Positions 15,562-23,782 of a stretch of 64,000 bases of DNA are shown here, one piece after another. A program made the translations under genes and the position numbers. The stretch's first letter is position 1, and every line of letters begins with the position of its first letter. The notes below the pieces were generated by a model. It was not told the origin of the DNA and searched no databases. It worked only from the letters and a program-made list of their open reading frames with translations. The DNA lies in the NCBI RefSeq assembly GCF_018688155.1, contig NZ_CP061312.1:806001-870000 (forward strand). The letters are read 5' to 3'. This DNA is from Polynucleobacter sp. AP-Sving-400A-A2 (lineage in GTDB: Bacteria > Pseudomonadota > Gammaproteobacteria > Burkholderiales > Burkholderiaceae).

Positions 15562-16994
15562 AGTTTTTTTCCAGTCAAATCAATTTTTACTTTTGTTTCG
15601 TCGCCTAAAGAGTTTGTCCATTTGGCACTTAAAGTACCGTACTGACCTGCCTTTTGAAGTACAACTTGTATTGATGACCTCAATACCTCTTCAACAACAG
15701 CTTTTTTATCCTCAGCAACCAAATACTCCTCGTGGATTGGAATAAGTGGTAAATCAATCGATTCCGAAAACTTCAATACTTGATGCGTTACTGCCCCATC
15801 AAAACCTTGTAATTGCAAACCAATACCAGTTCCAAGCGCATCAACAAAATCAGGATGCACTAGCTTAAAGTTACCAATAAACTTTTTGACCTCTTTAGCA
15901 TCTTTAAATATGGGGCTTCCCCAACGCTTCTTTTTACCCCTATAAGTCTCAATCTCAACTTCACTAGTAATACCATCAATCCACCAATGAGTATTTCCAA
16001 GGGATTTAATTGCTTCAGCTTCATTATTTGCATTAAAGAGCGTATTGACAGCCTTCTTGCGGATGCCTCTATCTAAATGCTCAAATCCAGCAACTTGATA
16101 CACATCCTCGTTATGGCGACTGAATAAACCATCCTCAGACTCTTTACCCTTGAATATTCGCAGAATGAGCATTGGATGACACTGGGTAATATCTAAACTA
16201 CCAACTGGTTTTCCACCAATGGTGATGCTATTTCTGACCGCCTTTGGCTTATTCTGAAAGTTGCAATACCACCTACCGCCATGAGCAAAATCTTCAGTAA
16301 ATTGACGGGTTAAAAGCAGCTCAATTGGGTCAATTTCAGAGTCGTCAGCCCAGCAAGTTTTATGTCTTCTCAAACGCTCTAAATGAGCTTGTATAAGGCT
16401 TTGATGCTCTTTGTAGGGCTTGGAGCTATAAAAGCTCTCAGGCTCTTCTATGACCTGTTTATCAGCGTTCTTACGCAGTACACAAGGTAAGTCAGGGTTA
16501 ATAGTTATATCTTCCTTTGTAAGGCTTCTCAGCAGTGTTTTGAATGTATCTGTCGATGTGTAAATGGCTGAGAAACCAATCTCATTCTTAGCTAAATATG
16601 GAGGTATTGCACCCTTAACCTCTTTAACCCATTTCAACCCTCTCATGCAGTTGAATAAGTCAAGAGTTCTGTTGGTCATCCAAACCTGTTTACGCTTACC
16701 TTTACTGAAATGCTCAGCTTTGGTAGTGAAACGAAATAAGCCTTCGTGCATCCAAATAGAGGCTATGAGCTTCTTTGCATCTTTTGGTAACTTATCTTTG
16801 TTCTTGAGCCTTTGTCTGGTCTTACTAAATTCCTTGACTAGTAAATCTGCTGCAGCATATACCTCTGGATGCTCTGAATACCTCCTAATTGAGAGAAAAA
16901 CTACCTCATCGCTTACAGCTTCCCTATACCCCTGAAGAGTCCCTGCAGAGGGCTTCTTAGAGACATTAGAAGATAAAGACTTAGGTTTATTCAT
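15558..16994 (-). CDS. Polymerase-A-palm-like protein of mobile element
   Basis: A 478-residue protein. Its second half contains a chain that reads like the palm of A-family polymerases: RWYCNFQNKPKAVRNSI, then motif A SLDITQCHPMLI (Asp268), motif B-like GIRKKAVNTLFNA (Arg312/Lys313) and motif C-like LIPIHEEYLV (His421-Glu-Glu) where PolA has HDE/HDS. Similar plasmid and phage proteins carry LDYSGLHP and VHDSFIV. I infer a replicase-like or primase-polymerase role. The first 230 residues are unrecognised. AT-rich repeats lie just upstream of the start. The rest of segment 1 offers no other replication gene. Confidence 0.5.
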   Translation of the reverse strand: MNKPKSLSSNVSKKPSAGTLQGYREAVSDEVVFLSIRRYSEHPEVYAAADLLVKEFSKTRQRLKNKDKLPKDAKKLIASIWMHEGLFRFTTKAEHFSKGKRKQVWMTNRTLDLFNCMRGLKWVKEVKGAIPPYLAKNEIGFSAIYTSTDTFKTLLRSLTKEDITINPDLPCVLRKNADKQVIEEPESFYSSKPYKEHQSLIQAHLERLRRHKTCWADDSEIDPIELLLTRQFTEDFAHGGRWYCNFQNKPKAVRNSITIGGKPVGSLDITQCHPMLILRIFKGKESEDGLFSRHNEDVYQVAGFEHLDRGIRKKAVNTLFNANNEAEAIKSLGNTHWWIDGITSEVEIETYRGKKKRWGSPIFKDAKEVKKFIGNFKLVHPDFVDALGTGIGLQLQGFDGAVTHQVLKFSESIDLPLIPIHEEYLVAEDKKAVVEEVLRSSIQVVLQKAGQYGTLSAKWTNSLGDETKVKIDLTGKKL

Positions 16995-17033
16995 TAAGGG
17001 CTATCGTGAGCAGATTCAGAGCAAATAAAGACA

Positions 17034-17118
17034 ATAAATACTACATACAGCTTATCAATAAATACTTGTATTTCAAGGTCATCAGAGTAAATAAATCTTA
17101 GATAAATATCGATAAATA
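17034..17118 (+). repeat. ATAAATA repeats, possible iterons
   Basis: ATAAATA occurs at 17034, 17058, 17102 and 17112, with ATAAATC at 17091, in an AT-rich stretch just upstream of the leftward PolA-like gene. Iteron-like DNA beside a replicase gene can be an origin. The motif is simple and could also be chance in AT-rich DNA. The rest of 16995-17250 holds no gene. Confidence 0.3.
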
Positions 17119-17250
17119 GAGACCATCAGAGGGTGCTACCTAGTCATACATATCTTGTAAATTACAGCCTATTGAGGCAATTCTGTGCAGCATTTTTACC
17201 AAGAAGTTGAATTAACCGTTTTTGACTATTACTCGGTTACTTGTATTCCA

Positions 17251-17571
17251 TTATTCAATCTCTACAGGGCTTCTTAGGTCGTGTCTTTTGATGAAATGCA
17301 TCATATCTCCAGTGAGCTGATTTAAGCTCTTTAGATACTTCATGGCTTCATCTAGTTCCCCATGATGCTTATGAAGAAATATCTCCATCTCAGTACCAAA
17401 ATACTTTGCATGAAGTTCTAGCCAATAGGTTCTATCCTCGTATATCTTTGCATCCAGAGTGACATAGGACTGAATGTCTGGTTGGAAGGAGGATTGCTTA
17501 AATCGCTCCAAAATAGGGTTTAAGTGTTCCTTTGAGGGGAAAACATTCACTTCGTCCTGTAATACTGTCAT
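17251..17571 (-). CDS. Hypothetical protein, soluble
   Basis: A 106-residue protein, acidic and His-rich in its second half (LELHAKYFGTEMEIFLHKHHGELDEAMKYL, ending MMHFIKRHDLRSPVEIE), with no signal peptide or membrane segment. Divergent from the HIT gene across 107 bases that include one TTGTCTA, the variant of the integrase arm heptamer. It might regulate or accompany the HIT-HNH pair, but no domain is recognised. Confidence 0.45.
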   Translation of the reverse strand: MTVLQDEVNVFPSKEHLNPILERFKQSSFQPDIQSYVTLDAKIYEDRTYWLELHAKYFGTEMEIFLHKHHGELDEAMKYLKSLNQLTGDMMHFIKRHDLRSPVEIE

Positions 17572-17678
17572 CTGTGTGTCCTAGTGGGTTGTCTAGAACT
17601 ACCTTTAGCAGATTTGAAGAGGTAAAGTCAATAGTAAACATGCGGTAAGCTAAGACAAAAATAACCTTTGGCTTCCAG

Positions 17679-18062
17679 ATGACATGCTTATTTTGTGAAA
17701 TACCTGATGAACGAATAATCGCTCAAAATGAATTTTGTTATGCAATTCGCGATGGCTTTCCAGTTACACCTCTTCATAGCTTAATCATTCCAAAGCGTCA
17801 TGTTGTTACATACTTCGACCTTTCCGATGAAGAAGTGCTTGCTTGCAATGATTTAATGAGGCAGCTCAAGAATTCTATGCTTGCAGAGGATGACTTAATT
17901 GATGGATTCAATATAGGGATGAACGCCGGCGAAATGGCTGGACAGACAATTTTCCATTGCCACATTCATCTCATTCCTAGGCGTAGGGGCGACGTAGAAA
18001 ATCCAAGAGGTGGTATCAGGCACCTAATTCCAGGCAAAGGTTTTTACAAGGCTCCAGAATAA
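17679..18062 (+). CDS. HIT family nucleotide hydrolase
   Basis: A 127-residue HIT protein. The catalytic triad motif is HCHIHLIPRRRGD (His93, 95 and 97), preceded by FNIGMNAGEMAGQT, with the N-terminal FCEIPDERIIAQNEFCYAI typical of the family. HIT enzymes cleave alpha-phosphate bonds in Ap4A-like, AMP-amide or nucleotidylated substrates. The stop lies two bases before the ATG of the HNH nuclease, so the two are surely cotranscribed. Inside an integrase-borne island, beside the integrase, such a pair could be a defence module with HIT making or clearing a nucleotide signal. The function is inference. Confidence 0.88.
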   Translation: MTCLFCEIPDERIIAQNEFCYAIRDGFPVTPLHSLIIPKRHVVTYFDLSDEEVLACNDLMRQLKNSMLAEDDLIDGFNIGMNAGEMAGQTIFHCHIHLIPRRRGDVENPRGGIRHLIPGKGFYKAPE

Positions 18063-18064
18063 TT

Positions 18065-19087
18065 ATGTCTAATCAATTCATTGCCAAAGAGCCAGTCATT
18101 GAGGATTATTGGCGTGCAATTATTTTATTTGGTCGTAATGTTGCGAGTTATAAATTTGCATTAGCAAAGAGTTTGTTGAGTCTTAAGCCTGAGGCTGGTC
18201 AGCTATTGAAATTAAGCGACCTTGCTATTCCATTTTCCACCTATCTTGCAGAGCATCTTCGACATTCGCCAAAACAAATTACAGCTTCTTCTAGTAAATT
18301 TTTAGAAGCATGTAAAAGATATGGAATTGATGAACCAAACCAAAATAGATTGATTGAAGAAACGGTCAAACTTGGTTTTAATAATGTAATCGATGCGTTT
18401 CATATCGTTGGAGCTGGTGAGGTAGCCAAAAAATTTTATATCGATGAAAGAGTTGTCAATAACGGCATTCGTATTACTGAAGAATTTTCTAGATTAATTG
18501 AAAGAATTCAGTTTGGAAATTTAAGTGCAGAGGTTGAGTCTCGTTGGAATCTTGTCGAGACAGCTTGGGGATTAGGTATATCTTCCAATCTCATTGAAAT
18601 CCAACATGATAATGATGAACAGACATTATTCACTCTTGACTCGGCACGGCGTAGAAAGACAATTACAAGTTGCCGTGGAGCATTAAACGGTTATCAAAAA
18701 GGGAAGTGTTTTTATTGTTTTACAGATATTCATGCGGATGACGGTAGCGATACAGAAGTTGACCATTTCTTCCCATTTGTCTTGCAAAAGGACTCAACCT
18801 TTAAATTAATTAACGGAATTTGGAATCTAGTTCTTGCTTGCCCTCAATGTAACGCTGGCGAGGGTGGAAAGCATCAAAAAATACCGACACTTCCACTGCT
18901 TGAGCGTTTGTCTAGACGAAATGAGTTTTTGATTGCTAGTCATCATCCTTTGCGAGAAACGCTAATGAACCAAACCGGTAGTGACTTGGTCAGTAGAAGG
19001 CATTATTTAAATGATTATTACAACAAAGCTATCTCCAAGTTACTTCACTCATGGGAGCCTCCAAAAAAAGATATGGAGTGCTTTTAA
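18065..19087 (+). CDS. HNH endonuclease-domain protein, partner of HIT
   Basis: A 340-residue protein. Residues 1-200 are mainly helical and unrecognised (YWRAIILFGRNVASYKFALAK near the start). A C-terminal HNH nuclease follows: CFYC (215-218), EVDHFFPF (Asp233-His234), NLVLACPQCNAGEGGKH (Asn254, Cys259, Cys262, His270). The two CxxC pairs bind a structural zinc, and His-Asn-His is the catalytic set. No membrane segment. It starts two bases after the HIT gene. The large N-terminal part is probably a sensor or regulatory region. A conventional restriction role is less likely because no methylase is nearby. Confidence 0.8.
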   Translation: MSNQFIAKEPVIEDYWRAIILFGRNVASYKFALAKSLLSLKPEAGQLLKLSDLAIPFSTYLAEHLRHSPKQITASSSKFLEACKRYGIDEPNQNRLIEETVKLGFNNVIDAFHIVGAGEVAKKFYIDERVVNNGIRITEEFSRLIERIQFGNLSAEVESRWNLVETAWGLGISSNLIEIQHDNDEQTLFTLDSARRRKTITSCRGALNGYQKGKCFYCFTDIHADDGSDTEVDHFFPFVLQKDSTFKLINGIWNLVLACPQCNAGEGGKHQKIPTLPLLERLSRRNEFLIASHHPLRETLMNQTGSDLVSRRHYLNDYYNKAISKLLHSWEPPKKDMECF

Positions 19088-19103
19088 TTTTCAATGATTT
19101 AAT

Positions 19104-20123
19104 TTACTTATCTAATTTGCCCAATAGAGTTTCATGACAAGGATGTGTATAGCGTCTGAGCATGGCAAGTGTTCGGTGTCCGCTAATATGAGCGATTTCC
19201 ATCACATTTAAGCCTTTGTCAGATAGCCTACTCAGAGCTTCGTGTCTTAGGTCATGAAAGCGTAAATCCGTAAATGGATTCTGCACTCCCTTGTGGGCTT
19301 TTTCTGATTGCTTGACAACTCTTGTGTAGTGCCTTCTGATTGCCCAGCGACAATAAGGAAAGACTAATTCATCAGTATTTCTGGTTGATAGTTGCTCGAG
19401 GATTGTTTTTACCCGAGACGATAGGGGAACTTGCCTTGAATCTCCATTCTTGGTGTCTCTGAGTAACACTCTACGATTTATAAAGTCAACATCCTCCCAT
19501 CGCATTGACAGAATTTCTCCGCATCGCATTCCTGTCTCTATAGCCACCGCAATGATGTCAGCAAGATAATCTAAGTGGAGTTCATGACAGCAGGCAAGTA
19601 GGGTAGCTTCCGCTTCTACTGAGAGCCGTTTCATGCGCCCTTGTGGCTCAGACATCCGCTTAATACCCGTGATTGGATTGGTAAGTTTTAGCCCCCATTC
19701 GTTAATGGCAATCTGATAAAGCTGGGAGAGGGCGTTTAAATAATGATTGACTGTGGAGGCTGCTCGACCTTTAGCTAAGAGGTCGTCTTTGAGTAAGACA
19801 ATATCTTGTTTACTGATGGCACTCAGGTTTTGACCTTCCCAGCGACAGGCAAGTACTCTTAGGATTCCAGCTTCTGTCTTGTGATTGCCCTTATGTACCG
19901 AATGAGCAGGGATGTATTTTTCTACTGCTTCACTAAACGCTACCTTTACAGTGACCTGATTTTTAACTTCTTCCTGATATAGACCCAGTTCAAGCTGTGC
20001 CTGCGTCTTTTTAAGCCACTGTATTGCTTCTGGTTCACTACTAAAAGATTTGCTGATAGTTTTGTCGTTTTTTCGAAAGATTCGCACTCTGTAAGAGCCG
20101 CTGCGTTGTGTAATAGAAGCCAT
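19104..20123 (-). CDS. int: Tyrosine integrase of segment 1
   Basis: A complete 339-residue tyrosine recombinase. It has an N-terminal arm-binding domain (SGSYRVRIFRKNDKTISKSF), a SAM-like core-binding domain and a C-terminal catalytic domain: Arg200 (ETGMRCGEIL), Lys225, HDLRH (290-294), SGHRT (His316) and the nucleophile Tyr325 in RRYTHP. All catalytic residues are present. It lies 84 bases from the right tRNA-Arg copy and reads away from it. TTGTCTA overlaps its start and TTGTCCA repeats follow upstream, so arm binding may repress its own transcription. Confidence 0.93.
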   Translation of the reverse strand: MASITQRSGSYRVRIFRKNDKTISKSFSSEPEAIQWLKKTQAQLELGLYQEEVKNQVTVKVAFSEAVEKYIPAHSVHKGNHKTEAGILRVLACRWEGQNLSAISKQDIVLLKDDLLAKGRAASTVNHYLNALSQLYQIAINEWGLKLTNPITGIKRMSEPQGRMKRLSVEAEATLLACCHELHLDYLADIIAVAIETGMRCGEILSMRWEDVDFINRRVLLRDTKNGDSRQVPLSSRVKTILEQLSTRNTDELVFPYCRWAIRRHYTRVVKQSEKAHKGVQNPFTDLRFHDLRHEALSRLSDKGLNVMEIAHISGHRTLAMLRRYTHPCHETLLGKLDK

Positions 20124-20170
20124 TTGTCTAGACCTTCTTGTCCAAGGAGTTGTCCAAGAACACTGTCTAG
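20124..20170 (+). repeat. Right integrase arm-site repeats
   Basis: TTGTCTA at 20124, TTGTCCA at 20138 and 20150, and CTGTCTAG at 20163, spaced 12-14 bases. The same words occur inside the left end at 10426-10497. They lie between the integrase start and the attachment copy. Confidence 0.7.
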
Positions 20171-20207
20171 TTGCTTGATTGATTACTTAGTCATTGATTT
20201 AGCAGGG

Positions 20208-20284
<77 letters not shown>

Positions 20285-20337
20285 AAAACCTCAAGCATTT
20301 CAAGCGGATACAGTAGCTATGGGGCCGTTAAAGTCCA

Positions 20338-20356
20338 TTGCACAGTGATTACACAG
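20338..20356 (+). repeat. Segment 2 left arm-like motif
   Basis: TTGCACAGTGATTACACAG closely matches TTGCACAGTTTATTACACAG found inside the right ends of segments 2 (28894) and 3 (36975). It contains two CACAG direct repeats. Likely a second class of integrase arm site. Confidence 0.5.
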
Positions 20357-20498
20357 TTTGTTCGTAGGTTGGAGTGAATTTTCAATGCGTTTTATTGATA
20401 ACCTGACTCAATATACGTCATATTTAAATATATTATATAAAAATATAAAATGATGGTATAGTTAAAGTTCAATAATCAAATAAAAGATCATGCTCAAT

Positions 20499-20512
20499 TT
20501 GATCTAAATCAA
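20499..20512 (+). promoter_or_regulatory. FNR box upstream of peroxiredoxin/cyd genes
   Basis: TTGATCTAAATCAA is a perfect TTGAT-N4-ATCAA FNR-type palindrome, 82 bases before the peroxiredoxin ATG. It is a probable target of the Fnr-like protein at 23783. Confidence 0.7.
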
Positions 20513-20594
20513 ATGATTGATCTTAATTTCATTACTTACTCTTTTTGGCTTGAATAGAGCGTAGTACGATTAAAGAATTTAAATAGGAAATAAC

Positions 20595-21251
20595 ATGTCA
20601 CTACGAATTAACGATATTGCACCAAACTTCACAACTGACTCAACCGCTGGTGAGTTAACCTTGCATGATTGGATTGGAGATAGCTATGCTATTTTGTTTT
20701 CACATCCAAAAGACTTCACTCCTGTATGCACGACTGAGTTTGGTGCGGTTGCTCAGTTGGCGCCCGAGTTTACTAAGCGCAATACTAAGGTGATGGGTGT
20801 TTCAGTTGATAGTGTAGAAGAGCATCAAAAGTGGAAGCAGGACATAAGCGCTTTTGCAGGAGCGCCAGCAGATTTTCCAATCATTGACGATACTTCATTA
20901 CAGGTTGCCAAACTGTATGACATGTTGCCTGCGGATGCTTATTTGCCAGATGGTCGGACACCTGCCCATAGTGCTACTGTTCGTACCGTATTTATTATTG
21001 GCCCAGATAAGAAACTACGCCTGACTATGTCTTATCCAATGTCAGTCGGTCGTAACTTTGCGGAAATTCTCAGGGCTTTAGATGCAATCCAAATAACCGA
21101 TGGCGTGCCATTGGCAACCCCAGCAAACTGGATTCCTGGTCAAGATGTGATCGTGGGTCTGTCCCTTAATGATGAGCAGGCAAAAGCTCAGTTTGGTGAT
21201 ATTGACATCAAGTTGCCTTATCTGCGATACGCTAAAGCACCCAAAAAGTAA
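20595..21251 (+). CDS. 1-Cys peroxiredoxin (Prx6/AhpC-TSA family)
   Basis: A 218-residue peroxiredoxin. The peroxidatic Cys is in HPKDFTPVCTTEFG, and the Prx6-type C-terminal domain follows (LDAIQITDGVPLATPANW). It reduces peroxides in the cytoplasm. A start ATG is preceded by AGGAAA. An FNR-type site precedes it and the bd-type oxidase genes follow 36 bases later, so protection from peroxide is tied to low-oxygen respiration. The family's usual length is about 215-220 residues. No second resolving Cys is obvious. Confidence 0.92.
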   Translation: MSLRINDIAPNFTTDSTAGELTLHDWIGDSYAILFSHPKDFTPVCTTEFGAVAQLAPEFTKRNTKVMGVSVDSVEEHQKWKQDISAFAGAPADFPIIDDTSLQVAKLYDMLPADAYLPDGRTPAHSATVRTVFIIGPDKKLRLTMSYPMSVGRNFAEILRALDAIQITDGVPLATPANWIPGQDVIVGLSLNDEQAKAQFGDIDIKLPYLRYAKAPKK

Positions 21252-21287
21252 TTTGTGTGAATCTAAATAAAAACAAGGGGTAATGAG

Positions 21288-22649
21288 ATGTTGGACACAC
21301 TTATTTTGAGCAGAATCCAATTTGGAGCGAATATTTCTTTCCACATTCTATTTCCAACCATTTCGATTGCCTTAGGCTGGTTCCTCTTTTACTTCAAGAT
21401 TCAGCACAATAGGACTGGACTAGATTGCTGGAAAGAGGCGTATCAGTTCTGGATCAAAATCTTTGCTCTAACATTTGCTTTGGGTGTCGTGAGTGGTATC
21501 ACGATGAGTTTTCAGTTTGGAACAAACTGGCCTGGGTACATGGAGACAGTTGGCAACATTGCCGGTCCATTATTGGCCTACGAAGTCCTAACAGCCTTTT
21601 TCCTTGAAGCAACTTTCTTAGGCGTCATGTTGTTTGGTGCAAAGCGTGTTTCGCAACGAGTGCATACATTAGCTACCTTTTTAGTGGCTTTTGGCACTAG
21701 CCTGTCAGCCTTTTGGATTATTGCTTTAAATTCATGGATGCAAACCCCACAGGGTTTCACCATGATTGATGGCAGAGCGCATGCCGTTGATTGGCTGGCT
21801 ATCGTCTTTAATCCATCGATGCCTTATCGCCTTAGCCATATGATGTTAGCTTCATTTTTGACTGTATCGTTTTTCTTAGCCGGTATTTCTGCTTACCGCT
21901 ACTTACGCAATAGTCGTTCTGAAGCAAATTTGATGGTGATGAAAATGGCGCTTACTGCCGCCATGGTTTTAACGCCTATTCAAATTGTCCTTGGTGATCT
22001 ACATGGCCTAAATACCCTTCATCATCAGCCTGCAAAGCTAGCCGCCATGGAGGGAATTTGGAATGGTGGTGCTGGTGTGCCTGCAGTGATCTTTGGGGTA
22101 CCCAATAAACAAACTCGTACCAACGATTATGAGATTAGCATTCCTAAGTTGGCGTCTTTTTATTTAACCCATAGTTGGGATGGTGAGGTCAAGGGATTGA
22201 ATGACTTTGGAGATAAGATTCCGCCTGTTGCCCCTGTATTTTTTGCTTTTAGAGTGATGGTTGGCATTGGTGTCTTAATGCTCTTATTTTCATGGTTGGG
22301 ACGTTGGCAGATGCGTCAAAATCGACCTTTACCAAAGTTGTTAGCCAAAGGTTTAGTGCTAATGACCTTCTCTGGCTGGGTTGCCGTCTTAGCCGGTTGG
22401 TATGTAACTGAAATTGGACGACAACCTTATTTGGTGACTGGAGTGCTAACCACTGCACAGGCCGCAACGACTTTGCCAACGGGCATGGTCTTTTCTACTC
22501 TATTTGCTTATTTGGCTCTTTATGTGGGTTTGTTAGCTGCTTACATTTGGGTAGTTTTCTACTTGGCTCGTCAGGCTGACGATAAAGAAAATCCCAATTT
22601 TCAATTAGAGAAAAAGCCTGAAACTTCGTGGAGCCTTTTTAGGACTTAA
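21288..22649 (+). CDS. cydA: Cytochrome bd-type quinol oxidase subunit I (CydA/CioA)
   Basis: A 453-residue membrane protein with about nine helices. The start RIQFGANISFHILFPTISI carries the N-terminal His haem ligand. The later AGWYVTEIGRQPYLVTGVL is the conserved GRQPW-type segment. It is shorter than E. coli CydA because the Q-loop is short, as in the CioA (cyanide-insensitive) subgroup. It oxidises quinol and reduces oxygen without pumping protons. RBS AAGGGG precedes the ATG. cydB follows after 3 bases. No cydX or cydDC is seen here. Confidence 0.93.
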   Translation: MLDTLILSRIQFGANISFHILFPTISIALGWFLFYFKIQHNRTGLDCWKEAYQFWIKIFALTFALGVVSGITMSFQFGTNWPGYMETVGNIAGPLLAYEVLTAFFLEATFLGVMLFGAKRVSQRVHTLATFLVAFGTSLSAFWIIALNSWMQTPQGFTMIDGRAHAVDWLAIVFNPSMPYRLSHMMLASFLTVSFFLAGISAYRYLRNSRSEANLMVMKMALTAAMVLTPIQIVLGDLHGLNTLHHQPAKLAAMEGIWNGGAGVPAVIFGVPNKQTRTNDYEISIPKLASFYLTHSWDGEVKGLNDFGDKIPPVAPVFFAFRVMVGIGVLMLLFSWLGRWQMRQNRPLPKLLAKGLVLMTFSGWVAVLAGWYVTEIGRQPYLVTGVLTTAQAATTLPTGMVFSTLFAYLALYVGLLAAYIWVVFYLARQADDKENPNFQLEKKPETSWSLFRT

Positions 22650-22652
22650 GTT

Positions 22653-23669
22653 ATGACCTCAATTGACTATACCCAAGCATCTGTCTGGCTCCCGCTATTT
22701 TTCTTTGTCGCTATGGGGTTTGCCATGCTGTCCTATGTGGTGCTGGATGGTTATGACTTAGGAATTGGAATGCTGCTCAATCGTGCATCAGATCATGATA
22801 AGGACATGATGATTGCATCGATTGGCCCTTTTTGGGATGCCAATGAAACGTGGATTGTTTTAGGTGTTGGCCTATTACTCGTTGCGTTTCCACTGGCTCA
22901 TGGGCCGATACTGACTGAGCTCTACTTACCTGTAGCAGCCATGTTGATGGGATTAATTTTGCGAGGTGTGTCATTTGACTTTAGAGTCAAGGTCAATATT
23001 GAGCAAAAGCCACTTTGGAACTTATTGTTTTACATCGGCAGTTTGATTGCTTCAGTCTCGCAGGGCATCATGATCGGTCGTTTGATTGTGGGTTTTGATT
23101 CAGGAATTTTGGGTTGGGGCTTTTCGCTACTTGTTGGAATTTGTTTGCCAGCAGGTTATGTACTTCTTGGATCAACATGGCTGATCTTAAAAACAGAAGG
23201 GCAACTTCAGCAGCAATCATTTCGATGGGCTAAGACCAGCTTATGGCTTACCGGATTTGGAATTGCATTAGTCTCTGCGGCAACTCCATACTTTAGCTCT
23301 GAAATCATGCATAAATGGTTTGCTTGGCCGCAAATTCTTTGGCTCTCCCCGGTACCGCTCGCAACCGTCATTTTATTTCTGCTTACCAATCGCTCTATCC
23401 AATCCTTAGAGCAGGGTACTAACAAGCGGGAGTGGTTACCATTTGCTTGTGTTGTTGCGATCTTTTGGCTGGCATTTTTTGGTATTGCCTATAGTATTTT
23501 CCCATATGTCATTATTGGAAAAATGACTCTCTGGCAAGCGGCCGCAGCTACTGAATCCCTATGGGTAATTTTTTGGGGCGCAATCATCGTGCTCCCAACA
23601 ATTCTGGGGTATACGCTTTTTTCATATCGGATATTTAAGGGTAAAGCTAGTGCACTCACTTATTACTAG
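22653..23669 (+). CDS. cydB: Cytochrome bd-type quinol oxidase subunit II (CydB/CioB)
   Basis: A 338-residue membrane protein with eight or nine helices. Family blocks are FFVAMGFAMLSYVVLDGYDLGIGML, GPFWDANETWIVLGVGLL and the later AAATESLWVIFWGAIIVLPTI. It partners CydA, which starts its operon 3 bases before. Its size fits the CioB group. An AT-rich region with repeated ATATATGCRTA follows its stop. Confidence 0.93.
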   Translation: MTSIDYTQASVWLPLFFFVAMGFAMLSYVVLDGYDLGIGMLLNRASDHDKDMMIASIGPFWDANETWIVLGVGLLLVAFPLAHGPILTELYLPVAAMLMGLILRGVSFDFRVKVNIEQKPLWNLLFYIGSLIASVSQGIMIGRLIVGFDSGILGWGFSLLVGICLPAGYVLLGSTWLILKTEGQLQQQSFRWAKTSLWLTGFGIALVSAATPYFSSEIMHKWFAWPQILWLSPVPLATVILFLLTNRSIQSLEQGTNKREWLPFACVVAIFWLAFFGIAYSIFPYVIIGKMTLWQAAAATESLWVIFWGAIIVLPTILGYTLFSYRIFKGKASALTYY

Positions 23670-23696
23670 GTCTACTTGCTCCGTTTCTTATTAGAC

Positions 23697-23751
23697 TTGT
23701 ATATACGAATATATGCATATCTATATATGCGTATATACAAATATATGCATA
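23697..23751 (+). promoter_or_regulatory. ATATATGCRTA repeat operator before the Fnr-like gene
   Basis: Three direct copies of ATATATGCRTA start at 23709, 23723 and 23741. An 11-base inverted repeat spans TTGTATATACG (23697-23707) and CGTATATACAA (23730-23740). The same 11-mer recurs at 28379 before a rhodanese gene. The BigR-like ArsR regulator encoded at 27803 is the candidate binder. Confidence 0.55.
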
Positions 23752-23782
23752 AAATCGTTTAAAGTTATTTGAAGATATAGTC

